Shown here one piece after another: positions 50,301-62,349 of a DNA stretch of 64,000 bases. This DNA is from Cephalopachus bancanus. Its lineage: Eukaryota > Chordata > Mammalia > Primates > Tarsiidae. The stretch's first letter is position 1, and every line of letters begins with the position of its first letter. The notes below the pieces were generated by a model. The model was not told the origin of the DNA. It was given only the letters and a program-made list of their open reading frames with translations, and made no database searches. A program made the translations under genes and the position numbers. The DNA lies in the NCBI GenBank assembly GCA_027257055.1, contig JAPVLO010000133.1, forward strand, positions 1,302,001-1,366,000, in the 5' to 3' direction.

Positions 50301-51150
50301 CAACTTGAGCATAATGCAAATTTCATGTGTGATTATGCTGATTTTGTCAGCAAGAAACACCACGTGAAGGGAGAAAACTGCACTCAGCTGAACTGAGCCC
50401 AAGAGGAATACACCAAATGCACACAGGCACACACGCACACCCTTCAGCTATCTCCCAGCCACCTCAGTTCATCACATGTGCTATGAGTCACAACCACCCA
50501 TAACTGGTGTTAGACCTCTCCTTCCCACTTCAGACAACCTCCTTCTACGATGCCACGGTAACTCATAAGCTGCAACCTGTCCAGCGACAACCTTACCTCA
50601 TTTTCAAAGTATGGTTGCAGAATTATTGTAGTATTTATGCATTGATTAATTATTTAACTGTGCTATTGCTTTCAGTATATCACTACTTGTCTTTTATGTA
50701 TCATTGATGGAGTTTTTTTGAACATTGTCCTCCTAACCTTTTCCCCACAAGCCCTGTGGTTTTTAACAGCATGATTTTGCATAGGAACACATGTGCTGTA
50801 TTACAGCAGAACTGACTTTATTTCTCTTTTCCTTCTATTATTATGATTAATGTATGTGACTCTTGTTTTATCAATAATGAATGTATCTGAGTTTGCTGTG
50901 CATTTGTCACATAGGCACAGTAGTAGAGAAACAAGTCATACTTAGCTATTACACCAGGATAAGAGAAGATCTCTTCTTCTAGAAAGCAAAATAACAGAAT
51001 AAATATAGCAAAACAACCTGCATTGGGTACTAGTACTGATTTTCTGCTGTAATGCAACAATCACCATTTGTAGAAGCCTTACTTTGCCTTGGCATGCCAC
51101 TGTACTCTTCTGCATGAATGCCCATGCCAACATGGGCAACAGGGCAGACT
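47375..51150. other. Largely unique sequence with candidate regulatory blocks
   Basis: No large repeat was recognised. Two blocks stand out as non-repetitive and motif-bearing: 49680-49870 and 50080-50360. The latter contains an octamer ATGCAAAT at 50314-50321 and the near-palindrome TGCTGATTTTGTCAGCA at 50336-50352. An ATTGG motif (48055-48059) and a CACGTG E-box (48062-48067) lie side by side. A 136-codon frame at 47608-48018 has no recognisable domain and is not called a gene. Confidence 0.3.
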
Positions 51151-51154
51151 TCTC

Positions 51155-51232
51155 CTCTGTTTTACACATGAGAAAACAAAAGCTTAATGAGCCCAAATAG
51201 CTTGTCCAGTGTTTCTGAGATATTCAAAATAG
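51155..51232 (-). repeat. MIR fragment, minus strand
   Basis: 'CTGTTTTACACATGAGAAAA' followed by 'AATAGCTTGTCCAG' resembles the MIR 'TTTTACAGATGAGGAAACTGAG' core in reverse complement. Short and diverged. Confidence 0.45.
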
Positions 51233-51349
51233 AACAGATAACTTGGAAGAAAAATTCCAAAGTGAAAACTTAAATTCTGCTATTTCCAACGTCTTTCTGA
51301 TTGGCTTCAAATACATCAAAGTCATTAGAATTTACACATAGAAATTATT

Positions 51350-51500
51350 GGCACTAATCTCTTCATTTAAGAAAGTGAGAAAATTTAGAATCAGGTGACC
51401 TGTACAACTTGTTGCAGCTTCCCTGGTAAGAGGAGGAATTTAGAACCCAGGTCACTTGACTTGAAGTTCATTTCTCCCAGTCCATTGTGCTGTGTTTTAA
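51350..51500 (-). repeat. MIR fragment, minus strand
   Basis: 'TTAAGAAAGTGAGAAAATTT', 'GACCTGTACAACTTGTTGCA', 'AGGAATTTAGAACCCAGGTC' and 'CAGTCCATTGTGCTGTG' follow the MIR reverse-complement order. Confidence 0.6.
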
Positions 51501-52533
51501 AATGCCAGGCAAGGAGAGAATGAATTCCAGAGATGCTGTTTGGTCTCATACCTGCTGCGTGACACTTCTACCAATGCTTTTTTCCTTCAATTTCTTAAGT
51601 AAAATAATCTACACATTTATGAATGCCTTAAAACAAAGAGTAGAGTGAGGGGTAGTCACATCACATTTATGTATTTCCAGAAATCAGATAGATAAAATCA
51701 ATTCCAAAATATCAGGTCTTCTTCCTTGAAACAACATCTAGAAGCAGAGTATTTTATGGTAATTATGATTTATAACCTACTATTCTGGGAATTTAACTTT
51801 ACAAACACGAGAGTCAACTTGTAAATTTTTCCTGACAGAAAATAACACTGAGCTTGAGAAAGGAGAATGTGTACATTCTCTCTGGGATCTGTCACTGCTC
51901 ATGATCATTAAAGAAAGCAGATAGGATAAACAAATTTTTGCTATTTGACCATTATAGGAAGTCAAGGTGGTAAACAAAATCATCTCTTTTTTTGTTCTTG
52001 AAATTGCTAACTGGGCTGTCTGCCTTTACTCTAGAAAAATGTCATGAACTGGTAGTAGTAGTTGTGGAAGAGTCTATTTTAGTTGTCAAAAAAGGAAAAC
52101 CTCCCCTGAAAATTGCAGAGAATGTAAATTTTAAGAATTAGAGTCTAATGGTTCCCTTCTCCCCAGTTGTTTACCAGCCATGTGTGTGAGTGACAGCTAT
52201 GCATTAACAGCATGCTACCCGCTTTCTCCAGAAGAGATGGCTGATGGCATGTTTCAGATATAAAATGACTTTGGATTAATGGCGGGCTACAGGGGAATGG
52301 GATTTCTTAAAAAAAAATTCAGCATTTTAAAGTGGCAGGAAACTCTAGGATTCTATATTACTAGTATTAATGAGAAGTGTTTAAATACCTTTGTAATAGG
52401 GTTTTATATTATACATTTGGGAAAGATTTCTACTTTTCTTTCCTTTAAAAAAGTTTTTGAGAAAGAATAATTGAAGTTTACAACCTACTATTGAGGAACT
52501 ATTTAAAGCTGTTAAAATCTGCTTTTACAAATC

Positions 52534-52585
<52 letters not shown>

Positions 52586-55210
52586 TGTATGAGAGAGAGG
52601 AAAGATGAATTGTACTGTAATTGATTAATTTAATTGTTTCTTGATTTAACACTCAATTTTCTTTCCACCCAGGTTACAACCTCTCCATTCTTCATCAAGA
52701 GTTTAGTTCAAGGGCATAAGGAACAAATAAAAAGTGGACCAGGATTCAAAACACTCTCATCAAAATGAGGATATCTATCTAGAAAATGAACTAATGACAA
52801 AGTATTTGAAATAAGTGGATCCTCAGCGAATGTTTATTTTGTAAGTTTTCATTTCTAAATGTTTCTAATGCTGAAAATTCCTGATCTATTCCAACTCTAG
52901 TGTTCTGGAGGATAAATACTTGCATACTTCATTGTACACAAGGGATCTTTGCTTTGGAGATTAGCAACAGGGAGAGAGGCCAGAGGTCTCATTGTTTCTG
53001 GATTTCTAGGTCCAGAAGCTTCTGTATTGTCCTCGAAGAAGTAAAAGAAAAACTTTTCACTTGCTTTCATAGGTTGTGGTGTCTCCTTCTAGTGAATGAA
53101 TTTTAGATTTCAGAAATAGATCAATGTAAACACATTTTTAATAGATAAAACTTACAGAAAGTTTACAAATCACCTCTGACAAGTGACAGAGATCAAATGA
53201 GGGTGCATATGACATTTCAACTTGAGATCAGGGGTAACACAAAGAGTAGGAAAAGGACATAGAAAGCTAATTTGTTTTAAAATTCACTCGTGACCTCTGG
53301 CTTAGGTCTGGATAAAAGTGAGAATACATGCCGTCTGTGCAGATTTATGTGAACAAGTCCTGTTAAGTAGCTATTTTAAAATACAACATTTAAAAATAAT
53401 AACATAGTTTTTAGGTAAAAATTATACCTAGGAGTAGATAAGAAGATTTGAAAGCAAATTTCTTTTCAACAAAGATATATACCAGAAGAAAATTGGGGAA
53501 CAAATTATATAGGGAGATATTTACAAAATACATGTTTTAGGATACTTAGGGTGAGTCTTTCTGTTTCTTCTTTTCCCTACTGGACTAAATGAAAAAAAGC
53601 AAGGGAGTCTTTTGTGAAAAATATGTCAGGAGAAAGAAGAACGATAGAGACTCACATATGAACATCTGTTCTGCAAAACCACTTGAAAAATAACGGAGTA
53701 TTAATGTGGAAGAAAATGTGCTCAGCATGAAACTAACCACAAGTAATGTAGTAGCAGGGATGCAGGAAGAGTGACATAAGGAACCGGCACCCCGCTGAGT
53801 GATAACTTCTGACAGTCTGATTCGAAGTCACCCCCTCAGTGGATGGGAAGAGAAATGGGGGCAGGCATCATCCAGGCAAATTGCCCGTGAAGGGGCCCAT
53901 GTTGCAACTGAGTCAAGATCTAGAGACACAAAAGCTTTATAAAATAAAAAAAGAGATTACAAATTAAAGTTCAGGGATTTTTCTATACACACTAGATACA
54001 TTTATAAAACTGAAATGGCTTCTTAAAAAATACTTTTCTCTTTTAAATTTAGTAAATATCTGTGAATTATGAATACACAACTTTGAAAATACAATTTTAA
54101 ATGTTATGTTACTCTAGAATTCTCTATTAGTTAAATTTCACATATTTTAAAGTCTATTTTCAACTTCTGGAGAGTGTAATCAAATGCTTTAAATTCCCTA
54201 AGATTCTAAAAATGCTTTATTTTTATATCTGTGCTAATAAGAATATCACCAAATTTACTACTATTTCCAGAAGAGGCATAATAGGAAAGCACCTTTCATA
54301 ATCTCTTTTAATCCAAGATCATTTAAAAATATCTTTATCTATTTAATTAGAACTTTTAAGGAAATAGTATAAGGAGAGACATGATAGCTTAGTTATTTTC
54401 ATAAATGTAACATCTTCTAAAAACTTAAAAAAATATTTGAAGTTGACATGTCAGGTACTATTATCTGAGCCACATCTAGGAAAAAAAAACCCTCAAAGGA
54501 ACGTAATGCATCTCCTTAAGGTCAGTCATAGTGGCGCGGCATTGTACTTTTAGTTTTCTTATTATTGGGATGACTAGAATATTCCATAGTGTTTGTCTTC
54601 TTTGCCTTAGCTGTGTTGTCTGCACAAGCATACTCTTAGGAATTCCTGGTACTTGTTTTATTTTTTAAAGTAAATGGTGAGCTAATAATTGTTTACATTT
54701 TTATCATGCTTTAAATTATACATACATGTTATATAAAGGATATTTATTACATATGAGCCATCTAAGAGCAAGTATTTGTTTAAAGTGATGCATCTTCTCC
54801 ATCTCTAATATTACATTGAAATTATTATTCTCTCTTCTTCTTTTCTTCTCTATATCCCTTGTCCCCTACATTCATTAATAAAGGTCTTTAAAGAAAAATA
54901 ATTTAGAAGTGAGAATTAGGACGTGTACAAGCCTCATCAATACTAACTTATATTCTAACTAATCTCTTCTTAATGTGCTTGTATTGATTGATCTATGGAC
55001 AACAACAATACAATTTATATTATAGTGTTACTTCAGAAATAAACTGTCAAAACCTAGTAAGACTAATTTTTATAAGTAAGATACATAGCAAAGTAAGATT
55101 ATATATTACATTGCAATGAAAGAAAAAGAAAATGTAAAAAGTGGAAAGACTTTGTTAATAGCACTTATAAAAGCAGAAACAGTGTTAATTATTATAGGAT
55201 TCTTACCAGC
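51501..55210. other. Largely unique sequence
   Basis: Apart from the TG microsatellite (52535-52580), no repeat was recognised with confidence. A weak MIR-like trace lies near 54455-54540. The block 52150-52270 is non-repetitive and holds a MEIS/TGIF-like TGACAGCT (52191-52198) followed by ATGCATTAA. No gene was recognised. Confidence 0.3.
52535..52580. repeat. (TG)n microsatellite
   Basis: About 23 uninterrupted TG units. Likely length-polymorphic. Confidence 0.98.
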
Positions 55211-55965
55211 TATTAGGATTCTAGTTGTATTCAACTGCCATTTTAGCAGGTTGTACTGACCAAGCCACTACTAGGTTTGGGTTCACCAAAAAGCAGACCT
55301 GAAGCAAAGTCATGCATATGAGTATTTTACTGGAGAGAAAGGGACAGTGAGAGCCAAGCAGGGAGGAACTGAAGCCAAATCAACAATAAGGGACACAGTT
55401 GGCCATCACTGTAAGCAATTGCCTTCTCTGCTTGTGGAACTTTCAGATAATTCTTGTGAAATATGTTTTAGGACCATCTCTGGGAAAAGAAGAGAGATGC
55501 ATTTACTCTACAGGTTGTATGCCCATGAGTTATTTTGGCAAATAATTTTATTTAGAGCTCTACATCAATTTTTCAACAAAGAAGTCCAAGGCCATGAGTT
55601 GAAAGACATATGTGCAATCTAGACACCACCAGGTTGCCCAACATGAGGCTGATCGGAGCTCCCACAGAAACGGCCACTGCAATGATGGCTGTGCAAAAGA
55701 CAGGAGAAATCTTAGGGGTCTTGCAATGGTGCATGGGAAATGTTCAAAGCAGGCAGTTTTGATGTAAGCTTGGAAAAAAGATATACAATGTCTCTAAAAA
55801 AGAAGGAAACAAAACAATTAAAGAATGTTGAAAATAAGCAGAGAAGACAGACAGGAAATAGAATGTCTTTAGAAGATAAATTGGGAATGCTTCAGAACTA
55901 TTGCATAAAAACTAAAGTTAAAATTTATTAAAACAGTTTGAGAGCAGGGGAAATATTTCAATCGT
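55211..55965. other. Possible unidentified dispersed repeat and unique sequence
   Basis: The segment 55285-55340 ('CACCAAAAAGCAGACCTGAA', then 'GCATATGAGTATTTTACTGG') has the feel of an old LTR or DNA-transposon terminus, but I cannot name a family. The 91-codon frame at 55347-55622 and the 63-codon frame at 55740-55931 have no recognisable domains. Confidence 0.25.
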
Positions 55966-55969
55966 AATG

Positions 55970-56300
55970 ATCAATTCTCATTCAACAAGCTATTACTTGG
56001 TGCCTAGGATGTGCCAGGAAGCATGTTAAATATTGGGGTAGAGTGGTGGTCCACAAGGCAGGATTTATCTGCCTTCCTTTATGAATATTGAATCCACTGG
56101 GGAGATATGCACTAAATAAATAGTATACTTACAATTATTTATTGAAGTGTGTGGAAAATACAACAAGGGAGAATTAAAGGCACAAGGATAATAGATTTAG
56201 GGGGTCCTTCACTGGTCATGCAGCCCAGAAAAGAATTTCCTAAAAGTTACGTTTATGCAAAGACATGAGGGGAAACAAAAGACAATGGTAATTGTATTCC
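55970..56300 (-). mobile_element. L2 LINE 3' end, minus strand
   Basis: The reverse complement of the L2 3' end: 'CTATTACTTGGTGCCTAGGA', 'TGTGCCAGGAAGCATG', 'TCCACTGGGGAGATATGCAC', 'GGGGTCCTTCACTGG' and 'AAGTTACGTTTATGCAAAG'. Diverged. Confidence 0.6.
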
Positions 56301-56764
56301 ACAGAACTGGACTGGTTACATCATTTTTGGTTCTGTGTATTTTACTCCCCAACCTTTTACTAATAGCCACCTGTTTCCTCTCTCACTGCTTGATGAATGA
56401 TTGGATAGTGGGAGTAAAGTGAATAAGTAGGGTTGAAGCAGAGGAAGTCTCTAGAAAATCCCTTGAAGAATGCTGGAGGTAGAGCCACTCGGTCAGAGAC
56501 AGCAGTCCAAGTTCTTCACATGTGCAAAGGGATTGCCTTAAAGGCAACTTTTAGAGACCTCTCAGGATAACCTTCAAGACCAAGATTTCAAAATTCAATT
56601 ACAATGATCTTCAGAATAAAGGAGGAAGATACAATGACCTGTAGATATCCCTCAGCTAATCATGGAGCTCAAAGGAGGCCACATTAGTAACTCTTCATAA
56701 AGGACAGGTCTGTTTCTAAATCTGTACTAGGATCACATACATTAGGTATTTGGCACAAACACTG
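56301..56764. other. Unassigned sequence
   Basis: No recognised repeat or coding region. Confidence 0.3.
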
Positions 56765-57005
56765 GTAAAAATAACTATCCATTATTAAGGGTATATTTTA
56801 TGACTGGTGTTCTTCTAAAGTGCTCATCTGCTTTTCACACAAATTCAGTTACTTCTCACAACAAACTTAGAGCTACACTATAATATTATCCTCATGTTAC
56901 AGATAAAGACAATGAAATGCAGAAAACGTGCACATTTTCCCATGATCACCTGTTTATCTAGTAGCATTAACAGATATAGACCCAGGTGTTCTAGTTCCAA
57001 GATCT
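56765..57005 (-). repeat. MIR SINE, minus strand
   Basis: 'AAATAACTATCCATTATTAA', 'CTCACAACAAACTTAGAGCT', 'ATTATCCTCATGTTACAGAT' and 'CCAGGTGTTCTAGTTCCAAG' follow the MIR reverse-complement order. The piece at 56929-56954 is repeated exactly at 58246-58271. Confidence 0.75.
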
Positions 57006-57204
57006 ACATACAAGTTAGAGTTTATTGAGCACTGGATATTATCAACTTCCTCCTCTTCATCTTACTGTTATTTTATTTAAAATTGGAAAATGTAGAGTGC
57101 TAAAAGACTATAAAATATATACTGATAAATTTAACTCTTCTAGATTAGAAAACAATTCAATTCTAATAAAAAACTGTGTTATGTGTAGCATATTTAAAAT
57201 AAAG

Positions 57205-57405
57205 AACATTGATAGGTTTTAGAATCAGAAACTCCTGAAGAAAATTCTCAAACCATTCAACTAGCCTTAGCCCAGAAATCAATGTGCTCTGAGCCTCAGT
57301 TTCCTCAGCTATAAAATGAGGATTTCAATAGTTACTTTCTCAGGTCAGTTGTGAGAATTAATGCCTATCAGAGTTCTTATGCTTGGTAAATATTACTTTT
57401 CTTTG
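57205..57405 (+). repeat. MIR SINE, plus strand
   Basis: 'GAGCCTCAGTTTCCTCAGCT', 'ATAAAATGAGGATTTCAATA' and 'GTTGTGAGAATTAATGCCTA' match the MIR core in forward orientation. Confidence 0.82.
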
Positions 57406-57720
57406 CCTTTACCTTCAAAGTTGTTTAGAAGTAATCAATTAAAACTTGGTAGATAGAATTTGACTAGTGTGGTTACACATGTTAACATCCTTCTGTGGGT
57501 GATATTTGACCAGTGAGTGCCCTTCTGAAATGGATGATTTATTAAAATTACTCTCGTCAATATATTCAGATACACCAAAGCAATTGTGCAGTGATACTGA
57601 AAAAGCTCCACAATTAAGAAAAATACATACAATAATTTGGAATAATTTATCCACTTAGAAAACATTATAAATCAATATGGCAAGCCTGGGTTATGAAGAA
57701 GAAAAATACTTGAAATGAAG
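57406..57720. other. Unassigned sequence
   Basis: No repeat recognised. Two overlapping 71-76 codon minus-strand frames are considered chance. Confidence 0.3.
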
Positions 57721-57724
57721 CATT

Positions 57725-59880
57725 AATGGAGAAGTGATGTCAGCAAGATTGAGGAGTAGGAGATCCCAGGATTCCTTTTCCCCACAAAGAGCAACAATTT
57801 GATAGCTATTTAAGAAAGAAAATAACGATGGAAAAACTCAAAAGTTCACTTGAGAGGGTATAGCAATACAGTGGGAAAAACAAAAAACAACATTAACAGC
57901 ATATAAAGAGCAGGAAGAACAGTTTCACTCTGCCTCCCTCATCTCATCACACAGGCTGCACTGCTCAGCATGGGGAAGGGCACTCTTCTGGCTTGTGTCT
58001 TCCATGAGAGGAGAAAAAGATAGAGGTGAAAAACCAGCTTCTCCAAATTGTGGGGTGACTACCTGAGCAACCGGCTTTAGTTTCACCCCACCCAGATTTA
58101 TGGAAAGACAGGCACAGCCAAGATGTCTGGAGATGGTGGAAACAAAAAAGAATGAGGCATTCACACTAGTCATAAGTTCGAGTTGCCATGGTCTCCAATG
58201 CCCTACTCTGCAATGTAGTATTTTTCCTCTTCATAACCCATAACTTGCACATTTTCCCATGATCACCTGTTATCTTCTAAGTACCTCAACAACCCTTGTG
58301 GTCACTGTGCACCCCATGCAGCTTTCACTGCCTAGAACGCTGCAGTGCCTATTGTTGTGGACCCCAAAACTTGTTCTGAAGAGGACCCTGGCAGTTTCTA
58401 CCACTGCGAAGGCCAACAGTCAGCATAGTTGCTGTATATTCCCTGCAGTTTTTGCCACTTAAGGGCCCCTCAATTTTTCATCTTTGCAGTCTTCAGGTGC
58501 CTGAGTCAACATCCTTTTCCTTTCCCTCTCTTCAGAGCCACTTAAACTGCTGCCACCACAGGTGCCCTTGCTATGGGACACAGCAAAACAGCCCTTGCAG
58601 TCTCCAAGTATTTGAGCCACCACTGCTTTCCCTTTTCTTTTCCCAGAGCCCCCCAAGGTGTTCTTGCTATTGGTGTCCTGGCCTAGGAACCCAGCACAGC
58701 CACCATGCACGTGCCTGCAAATGACCTGGCATCTCCCACTGTAGACCCTTGCCCCACTGCCTTGTACCTACAGCTAACTCCTTTAGCCAGATTAATGCAC
58801 ACCACCAGCACCAGCCTCCATAGCTTCATGTTTACAAGCAGTAAACTCTACTCTTTAATGCCTGAAAAAAAGCCACAACTGGCTCCTGTAGCTGCAAGCA
58901 CATACATAACTCTAGCTTGAACACTCTGATGCCTACACACATACAACTGATCTGACCCTGTCACCATCTCAAGTTAACCTTGCAATTGGGAGTGCGTATG
59001 CAGTCTCCAACAAAACTCGTGCATGTTGTTGGACTCAGTCACTGCCTCTAGCTGTGTCCTGTATTAATAACCATGCACAAGGCTGCATCTGGCCTTTGCT
59101 GCCACACACGTTCCTTCAGACAGCACCTGAAGCTGAGTGGATGCATACCATCATCTATAGCTTCCACCACTTCCGTCTCAGCCTTTTGCTGCTGAACTAT
59201 GGGTGTGGCTAAGACCCCCAACAGACCTCACAGCCACCATGGACCTCCCATAGCTCTTGACACCAAGGATCATGCAGTTTCTGACAGCACAGACTCCAGG
59301 TAGTGTCTATCTCTCTTTTTAGCTCTAATAGTGTATTTAAAAATATATCTTAGTGCTTCAGTTGTATATATGAAAGGACACCCCCAAGGCCCCCAACTGC
59401 ATTATTTTTTTGCAGGGTAGGCCCCTAGTAGTACAGGTCTCCCCTACAAGATAAGTGTCAATGTACCAGCTAGCATTGTTGTGGGAGGCTGTGTTTAGCT
59501 TTAGTGAATTTTTCCGGAGATTCTTTCAGTGTATTTGCCCATTTAATGATGGATAATTTACGAGTACAGCTACCCACACCACAGTGAGTGTTCAGCAGTT
59601 TTTGACCCAAAACAGCGTTACCCCAATGCCCTACTCTCCTCATTCATTCCATCTCACCCTGAGTCACTTTTTTGTTGTTGTTCATTTCCCTGGATGAAAA
59701 AAGTTCTCAAAGGGAAATGTTTTGTCAATGTGAAAAAGTAAAATAAAAAACAGCAGAAGTACTAAAACGTATCAAATTTTATGAGTACAAAAACTGTTGT
59801 GAGCTGTGAAAAAAGCATCTTGATAGGTATATTGCATCAAATGGAGGGTACTTTGAAGGTGATTGAAGCTTAAATGTGTA
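57725..59880 (+). mobile_element. Old L1 5'-UTR-like region, plus strand
   Basis: It starts with GATGTCAGCAAGATTGAGGA followed by 'GAGTAGGAGATCCCAGG', the usual opening of an ancient L1 5' UTR ('AAGATGGAGGAGTAGGAG' type). GC-richer, stop-rich sequence follows. The right part (59330-59880), with 'AAAAAGTTCTCAAAGGGAAA', may be the same element, but this is less sure. Frames of 67-90 codons at 58259-58920 run through it and have no recognisable domain. No ORF1 or ORF2 follows on this strand. Confidence 0.45.
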
Positions 59881-61224
59881 AGAATAAATACACAATTTTT
59901 AACAAGTGAATTTTGATATTTTTGCCCCCCCATATCCTCATATTTTTTGGAGTCCCCCAATTATATTCTCATATTTGCAAAATTATCCTCTTATTGGATT
60001 GACTCTTCTAGTATTATATAATGACTTTTTGTCTCCTTTTACAATTTTTGCCTTAAAATCTATTTTGTCTTGGATAAATAAATCTACTTCTGCTCTTTCT
60101 TGGTTTATTTCTTTGAATACTTTTTTCTATTTTTTTAATTTTTAGTCTATGTGTGTCTTTAAGGTGACACGTGTTTCTTGTAGGCAACATATGATTATTT
60201 TATCTGTATTCATTTAGCCACTATGTTTTTTGACTGGAGAATTGAGTCCACACATTTAATAGTATTATTTATAGGTGAGAAAATACTACTGCCATTTTGT
60301 TATCTATTTTATGATTGTGAGGTTGGCACTTTCTTCCTTTCTTTTGCTCTTGTCTTCCCTTGTGTAAAAGTGAGTGAGTTTTTTTCTGGTTGTATGTTTT
60401 AATTTTTATTTTTTGTGCATCTATAATTGGTAGTTGTTTTGTGGTTACCATGAGGCTTGCAAATAGCATTTTATAACCAGTTATTTTAAACTGATGATAA
60501 TTTAACTCTGATTACAAAAAACCCAAACAAATATGATAAAAAACTTTACTCTTTAACTCCATCTCCCAATTTTTTGCTTTTAATTATATATTTTTATATT
60601 GTCTCTTACAAATTTTTTGCCGCTATTTGTCTTTTAGTCGTCCTACTAAAGATATGAGTGGTTTATACAACACATTTAGTGTTAGAGTATTCTGCATTTG
60701 TCTTTGTGTTTACTATTATCAGTGAGTTTTATACCTTTTGATGATATCTTGTGGCTTATTAATGCCATTTTCTTTCATTCTGAAGAACTCCCTTTTGTAC
60801 TTATAAGAAATATCTAGTGACTGACAGAATTATTCAGGTTTGCTTGTCTGGGAAAGTCTTTATTTCTCTTTCACTCTTGAAAAGTAATTTGCTGGATATA
60901 ATATTTCAGGATTGAAGAATTTTTTATTCAGTACTTTGAATATGTCTTCCTACTCCCTGCTGGCCTGTAAAATTTTCATGAAGTAGTCTGCTGCCAGATG
61001 TATTAAAGGTCTTTTCTATGTTATTTGCTTCTTTTCTTCTGCTGTTTTTAGAATTATTTATCCTTGACCTTTAAGAATTTGAATATTATATGGCTACAGG
61101 TAGTCTTATTTGAATTGAATCTGCTCTGTACTGTCTGATCTTCTTGAATTTTGATATTTATGTTTTTCTCTAAGTTTAAAATATTCTCTGTTATTACTTA
61201 TTTACATAAACTTTCTACCCAGAC

Positions 61225-61249
61225 GCTCTCTCTCTCTCTCTCTATCTCT
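61225..61249. repeat. (TC)n microsatellite
   Basis: CT/TC dinucleotides with one interruption (CTCTATCTCTG), inside the ORF1 region of an old L1. Confidence 0.9.
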
Positions 61250-61357
61250 GCCTCCTCTTAAAGGTCCATAACTCTAAGATTTGCCCTTTTGAGGCTATTT
61301 TCTGTATTTTATAGGTATTTTTAATTTTTTTTCTAAATTCGTATTTTCCCCTCTTTA

Positions 61358-61470
61358 TTTTACTTTAAAAAGGTAGGGTACAAGTCAGGATTAGGTGCAT
61401 AAATGGTCTATATTCTAGTGAAGTTTGGGCTTCTCACTGGTTCTGACTTTTCCTGGCTTAGGACCAGGTA
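61358..61470 (-). mobile_element. Short L1 3'-UTR insertion inside old L1
   Basis: It contains AGGGTACAAGTCAGGATTAG and 'GTGAAGTTTGGGCTTCTCAC', almost the same as 37655-37720. Host L1 sequence resumes to its right ('TTGTCTTCAAATTCACTAAA'). Probably an insertion of only about 100 bases of L1 3' end. Confidence 0.5.
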
Positions 61471-62349
61471 CACCTTGTCTTCAAATTCACTAAATCTATC
61501 TTCTACTATGTCCATTTTTCTGTTGTAAAAATTTCATGCATTTTTCAATGTCAACTGACTTTTTCAGCTCCAAAGTTTCTCCTTTTTTATAAAAACTTTT
61601 AATCTCGTGGTTACATTTCTGTGGTAGACTTCTGAATCCTTTCTCTGTACTATTGTGAAGTTTATTGAGCTTCCTTAAGACAGTTATTTTGAATTTTCTG
61701 TCTGAAAGTTCCCATATCTCTATCATTCCAAGATTGGTCACTGGTGCCTTATTAAGTTCATTTTGTGAGTTTGTGTTTTCCTGAATGCTCTTGGCTTTTG
61801 GTAACACTTATCAATGTCTGGGCATTGAAGTGTTAGGTATTTATTTGAATCTTTGCAGTCTAGGTTTGTTTATGTCCATTCTTCTTGAGAAGACTTTTCA
61901 CAAATTCTACAAGATTGAGTGTTATAACCTAATTCTGTGGTTATTGAAGCTCTTTCAGCACTTGAGAGACCCTAAGCACAGAAGAACTGTGAATCTTGCA
62001 GACACCTAAATACACTGTCTTGGTGGACTTAGTAATAGAAGAAAGAATTCCCTGGCTTATGAAGCAGTCTTTTACTGTCTTCCCTCTCTTTCTCCAATAA
62101 GGAGTCTCTCCATGCTGGGGTGCCTAAGGTTGGGGGAGGGGTGATGTAGGCAAAGCAAGACTGTCTTTTCTACCCACTTTAGTGCCTCTTTCCTTGATAT
62201 TATTTTCAAACCATGTACTGTGATTACTCCTCTGATTTTATTTTTGATTCTTATGAAAATTGTTTCTTGCATGGATAGTTGATCAGTTTGGAGTCGCTGT
62301 GTTAAGACAATTGCTGGAGGGCTCTATTCTGCCATCTTACTCCACTTCC

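Larger units (their letters stand above)
59890..62345 (-). mobile_element. Old L1 5' half, minus strand
   Basis: From the endonuclease/inter-ORF region on the left ('AAGGTGACACGTGTTTCTTG' near 60162), through ORF1, to the 5' UTR start on the right, where the plus strand reads 'CTGCCATCTTACTCCACTTC' at about 62330. ORF1 remnant: the 103-codon minus-strand frame at 61807-61496 keeps an 'ELSDRKFKITVLRKLNKL' stretch typical of L1M ORF1. A short younger L1 3' tag lies inside at 61358-61470, and a TC microsatellite at 61225-61249. Confidence 0.75.

Noticed and set aside
58452..58920. Cluster of overlapping open frames in GC-richer sequence
   Set aside because: All lie in an L1-5'-UTR-like region, overlap on both strands and have no domain. 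Considered chance.
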